From Deltaproteobacteria bacterium (lineage in GTDB: Bacteria > Desulfobacterota > Binatia > UBA9968), in the NCBI GenBank assembly GCA_021323355.1, contig JAJONK010000462.1:1-7045 (forward strand): a stretch of DNA of 7,045 nt, read 5' to 3'. The notes beneath the pieces were generated by a model. It was not told the origin of the DNA, did no database searches, and saw only the letters and a list, made by a program, of their open reading frames with translations. Shown piece after piece: positions 5,691 to 7,045 of the stretch. Both the position numbers and the translations under genes were made by a program. Position 1 is the first letter of the stretch, and each line of letters starts with the position of its first letter.

Positions 5691-5825
5691 GCGGGGTGTG
5701 CTCCAGAGGTTGATTTTTTTTGACGCGCAGGTGAGCCGCCGCCGGCCGGGGACTACCCGCCTGAGCGGAGTGATATGGTCAACCACAAAACACAGTGCAA
5801 CAACGAAGCATAGGGAATGAAAGGC

Positions 5826-5855
5826 AGGGGACGGCGACTACGGTCACCATCCCCT
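5826..5855 (-). terminator. 13-bp hairpin after metallothionein UGA: terminator or SECIS-like
   Basis: Read leftward, the 30 bases from 5855 to 5826 fold into an uninterrupted 13-bp stem with loop CGUA. Two of the pairs are G-U, and on the plus strand these become A-C mismatches, so the fold belongs to minus-strand RNA. It starts 5 nt after the metallothionein UGA. The following GCCUUUCAUU is only a poor U-tract for an intrinsic terminator. The loop starts 19 nt after the UGA with G as its second base, which also fits published bacterial SECIS geometry (loop about 16-37 nt downstream, G in the first two loop positions). Confidence 0.6.
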
Positions 5856-5860
5856 GGGTG

Positions 5861-6019
5861 TCACTGACAATCGGCGTGACCGCATTCACAATCACCGGAA
5901 CCCGATTGGCTGGCATCTGCACAGTGCTCGCTGCAGAAAGTTTCTCCGTCGCGCGATACGCCCTGCCCTTTCTCCAGCGCACAATCACAATCCGGATGAG
6001 CGCAGCTCTCTTCCGCCAT
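5861..6019 (-). CDS. Bacterial metallothionein (SmtA/BmtA-like), possible Sec-containing C-terminus
   Basis: The 52 codons before the UGA encode a Cys/His-rich metal-binding protein of the prokaryotic metallothionein family, which sequesters Zn and related metals in the cytoplasm. It has eight Cys (6, 11, 13, 29, 33, 44, 46, 51) and His8, His32, His48. CAHPDCDC (6-13) matches the family's N-terminal CxCxxCxC with His replacing the second Cys. GETFCSEHCAD (25-35) matches the central YYCxxxCAD zinc-finger core. CGHADCQ (46-52) matches the C-terminal GCGHxGCxC. The UGA stands exactly where the last Cys of that motif normally is. The ATG has an almost perfect AAGGAGGTGA 9 nt upstream, so it should be well translated. 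If UGA were read as Sec, the frame would continue 36 codons to a TAG at 5753-5755. That extension is not family-like, so simple termination one residue early remains the default reading. Confidence 0.88.
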   Translation of the reverse strand: MAEESCAHPDCDCALEKGQGVSRDGETFCSEHCADASQSGSGDCECGHADCQ

Positions 6020-6322
6020 TTTAACTCACCTCCTTTCTGTCCGGCTTTTCTCCCCGACTAAATCCAACCTCTGACTATGCATCCGAGCGATGGGTCGTTC
6101 TATAGCGTTGCCCTTCACCAGATCGGACGCAGAGATCATGCCAGTAAGAGGCAGCGCAAATTCAGAGTATTCGCGCAAGAATGATTAGAATGTGACGTCG
6201 TGACTCCGCTGCTGTGTTGATGTCGGGACAAAACTTTATTCGGCTTACCTGCGGTTATCTAGACTCACCGTGATGCTTTGGTTAGAGTCCCAACAGTCTG
6301 GCGGCGCGCAGGAGCAGAAATC
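6020..6322. other. Intergenic region upstream of metallothionein
   Basis: I see no gene in these 303 bp on either strand. The region must hold the leftward metallothionein promoter, but no convincing -35/-10 pair could be assigned. Its one clear structure is the dyad at 6154-6176. A GTGAC-GTC-GTGAC direct repeat near 6192-6204 is minor. Confidence 0.5.
6154..6176. promoter_or_regulatory. 23-bp dyad upstream of metallothionein
   Basis: Arms GCGCxAAT and ATTxGCGC form an inverted repeat about the base at 6165, with 8 of 11 positions paired. A second, looser symmetry (ATTC, ATTC, GAAT, GAAT with 5-6-5 spacing) spans 6160-6191. ArsR/SmtB-type repressors control metallothioneins from AT-rich dyads, so an operator is plausible. 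It is about 135 bp from the start codon and no regulator gene is present. Confidence 0.3.
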
Positions 6323-6558
6323 ATGAACTTAGCTTGGCAGTACTATCGGGTTTTATCGCTGCTCTGATCGCACCCTCGCTAAACCGAATCGCGCGCGACT
6401 CCACCGGCTGGCTGCGGCTGTTTTTTCCATCGATCTTGTTCGTGCAATCTGTCTGCGCGCCCCGCCGAGCAGTTGATGGATCCAAGCGAATACATTCCGA
6501 ATGTTCTCTCCCAAGGAGCTTAGAGTACAATCGTGAAGGAGGTAAAGCATCTGTCTGA
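6323..6558 (+). pseudogene. Decayed N-terminal fragment resembling antiporter subunit MrpA/MnhA
   Basis: From a TTG at 6334 the frame reads LAVLSGFIAALIAPSLNRIA and then TGWLRLFFPSILFVQ. This resembles the first two helices of MrpA/MnhA, the large subunit of Na+/H+ antiporters (family pattern: LAxLSxFxxAxxxPxL, then TGWxxxxxPxxLF). The natural start appears to be the ATG at 6323, with GGAG 8 nt upstream, but it is out of frame by one base: MNLA in that frame would continue into LAVLSG if one base were restored. After residue FVQ the frame loses hydrophobicity and ends at a TGA (6556-6558), against many hundred residues for intact MrpA. It is therefore a truncated, frameshifted relic if the family call is right. 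The match is from memory of the family and is short; chance hydrophobicity is the alternative. Confidence 0.35.
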
Positions 6559-6597
6559 ACTTATTTTCGCTGCGCAGAGCTTGCTCTCATCGCAAGA

Positions 6598-6705
6598 ATG
6601 TTGAACTCTGCTCGGGAACGACTAAATATTCCGGCTGTCGTCATCATGTTCTTAGTGGTGACGAATAGCTTGGCCGATCACGATCGAGGAGGATCGCATG
6701 TCTAA
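6598..6705 (+). CDS. Possible 35-aa leader peptide overlapping the SBP gene start
   Basis: The frame MLNSARERLNIPAVVIMFLV continues VTNSLADHDRGGSHV. It looks like a short signal-type helix and ends in a TAA that overlaps the ATG of the binding-protein gene by 8 nt. Its own ribosome binding site is poor (CGCAAGA). Such an arrangement would permit translational coupling, but a 35-codon frame can occur by chance. Confidence 0.2.
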   Translation: MLNSARERLNIPAVVIMFLVVTNSLADHDRGGSHV

Positions 6706-7045
6706 AAGGAATCACGAAATCAGCCGGCGAAATTTTTTAAAAGGATCCGCCGCGCTTGGCGCAGGCGTCATCACCGCACCTTACCTGTTTCGTAATGTTT
6801 TTGCCGCTTCCAGAGATCGCGTAACCATCTATCAGAACACCGTTGCCGATTCGATCAATCCCTACAATCAAAGTTCCGGTTCGATTTATGGCAACTGGCA
6901 GCACGTCATCGAACCGCTAGTGGAACTGGATTACACAAAAAAGGCCTGGGTCGGCGTCCTTGCCGAGTCCTGGGAGTTCAAAGGAAAACAATGGGTGTTC
7001 AAGCTCAAAAAGGGCATCAAATTTCACAATGGCGCGCCACTGACA
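6698..7045 (+). CDS. Tat-exported ABC transporter substrate-binding protein (SBP_bac_5), N-terminus
   Basis: 116 codons are visible before the window edge; members of the family run to about 500 residues. Residues 9-15 (SRRNFLK) are a twin-arginine signal, followed by a hydrophobic stretch (GSAALGAGVITAPYLF) and a likely cleavage after VFA or VFAA near residue 36-37. The protein would therefore be exported folded by Tat. The mature part begins RVTIYQNTVADSINPYNQ, then IEPLVELDY, LAESWEF, VFKLKKGIKFHNGAPLT. This is the opening of the SBP_bac_5 fold that binds oligopeptides, dipeptides, nickel or related solutes for ABC import. The substrate cannot be told from this part. GAGGAGG at 6686-6692 lies 5 nt before the ATG, so the start is firm. 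Downstream permease and ATPase genes would be expected beyond the window. Confidence 0.93.
   Translation, partial: MSKRNHEISRRNFLKGSAALGAGVITAPYLFRNVFAASRDRVTIYQNTVADSINPYNQSSGSIYGNWQHVIEPLVELDYTKKAWVGVLAESWEFKGKQWVFKLKKGIKFHNGAPLT

Noticed and set aside
5795..6061. Plus-strand 88-aa and minus-strand 69-aa frames (5779-5988)
   Set aside because: Both are shadows of the metallothionein gene, which has the ribosome binding site and the conserved Cys/His pattern.
6353..6550. Minus-strand 65- and 69-aa frames over the MrpA-like fragment
   Set aside because: They have no family resemblance and mirror the plus-strand hydrophobic segment in antisense.
1..7045. CRISPR arrays, insertion sequences, rRNA genes
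   Set aside because: No regularly spaced repeats, transposase-like frames with terminal inverted repeats, or rRNA segments were seen.

Overview
The window looks like a chromosomal segment of an uncultured soil or sediment bacterium. A bacterial Ku, a tRNA-Sec, an alpha-phosphoglucomutase and a Tat-exported substrate-binding protein of the SBP_bac_5 type suggest a deltaproteobacterial, Binatota, Methylomirabilota or Rokubacteria-like lineage. That assignment is inference only and weak. No gene here is a reliable species marker.

Layout. Positions 1-1301 are read leftward: a small membrane-protein gene followed within 4 nt by ku (cut by the window edge), a second small membrane-protein gene, and a third membrane-peptide fragment without a start codon. 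Two diverged 41-bp repeats (801-841 and 1261-1301) both contain a sigma70-like leftward promoter. Positions 1302-3793 hold a rightward cassette: a 65-aa XRE-type HTH regulator with an apparently leaderless promoter and a dyad over its -10, a DUF2971-family protein, and a tyrosine recombinase whose start lies inside the end of the DUF2971 gene. Ten bases after the recombinase stop is a complete 95-nt tRNA-Sec (3804-3898, anticodon TCA). Its 3' part is repeated perfectly in tandem (56-bp period, 3846-3957), which looks like an attachment-site scar. This stretch is the likely end of an integrated element at selC.

The conserved chromosome resumes with pgm on the minus strand (3972-5621), facing the tRNA. 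Upstream of pgm, also on the minus strand, is a 52-codon bacterial metallothionein gene (5861-6019). Its UGA codon lies where the family usually has its last cysteine, and a 13-bp hairpin begins 5 nt later with a CGUA loop 19 nt after the UGA. That geometry fits either a terminator or a bacterial SECIS element, and a selC gene lies 2 kb away, so a selenocysteine-containing metallothionein is the most interesting hypothesis here. Positions 6020-6322 contain no gene but hold a 23-bp dyad. Positions 6323-6558 resemble a decayed N-terminus of an MrpA/MnhA antiporter subunit. The window ends inside a Tat-dependent peptide/nickel-type ABC transporter binding protein (6698 onward).

Functional grouping: DNA end joining (Ku), a mobile cassette with a possible phage-defence or regulatory cargo (HTH, DUF2971, integrase), selenocysteine decoding (selC), sugar phosphate metabolism (pgm), metal binding (metallothionein), and solute uptake (SBP).
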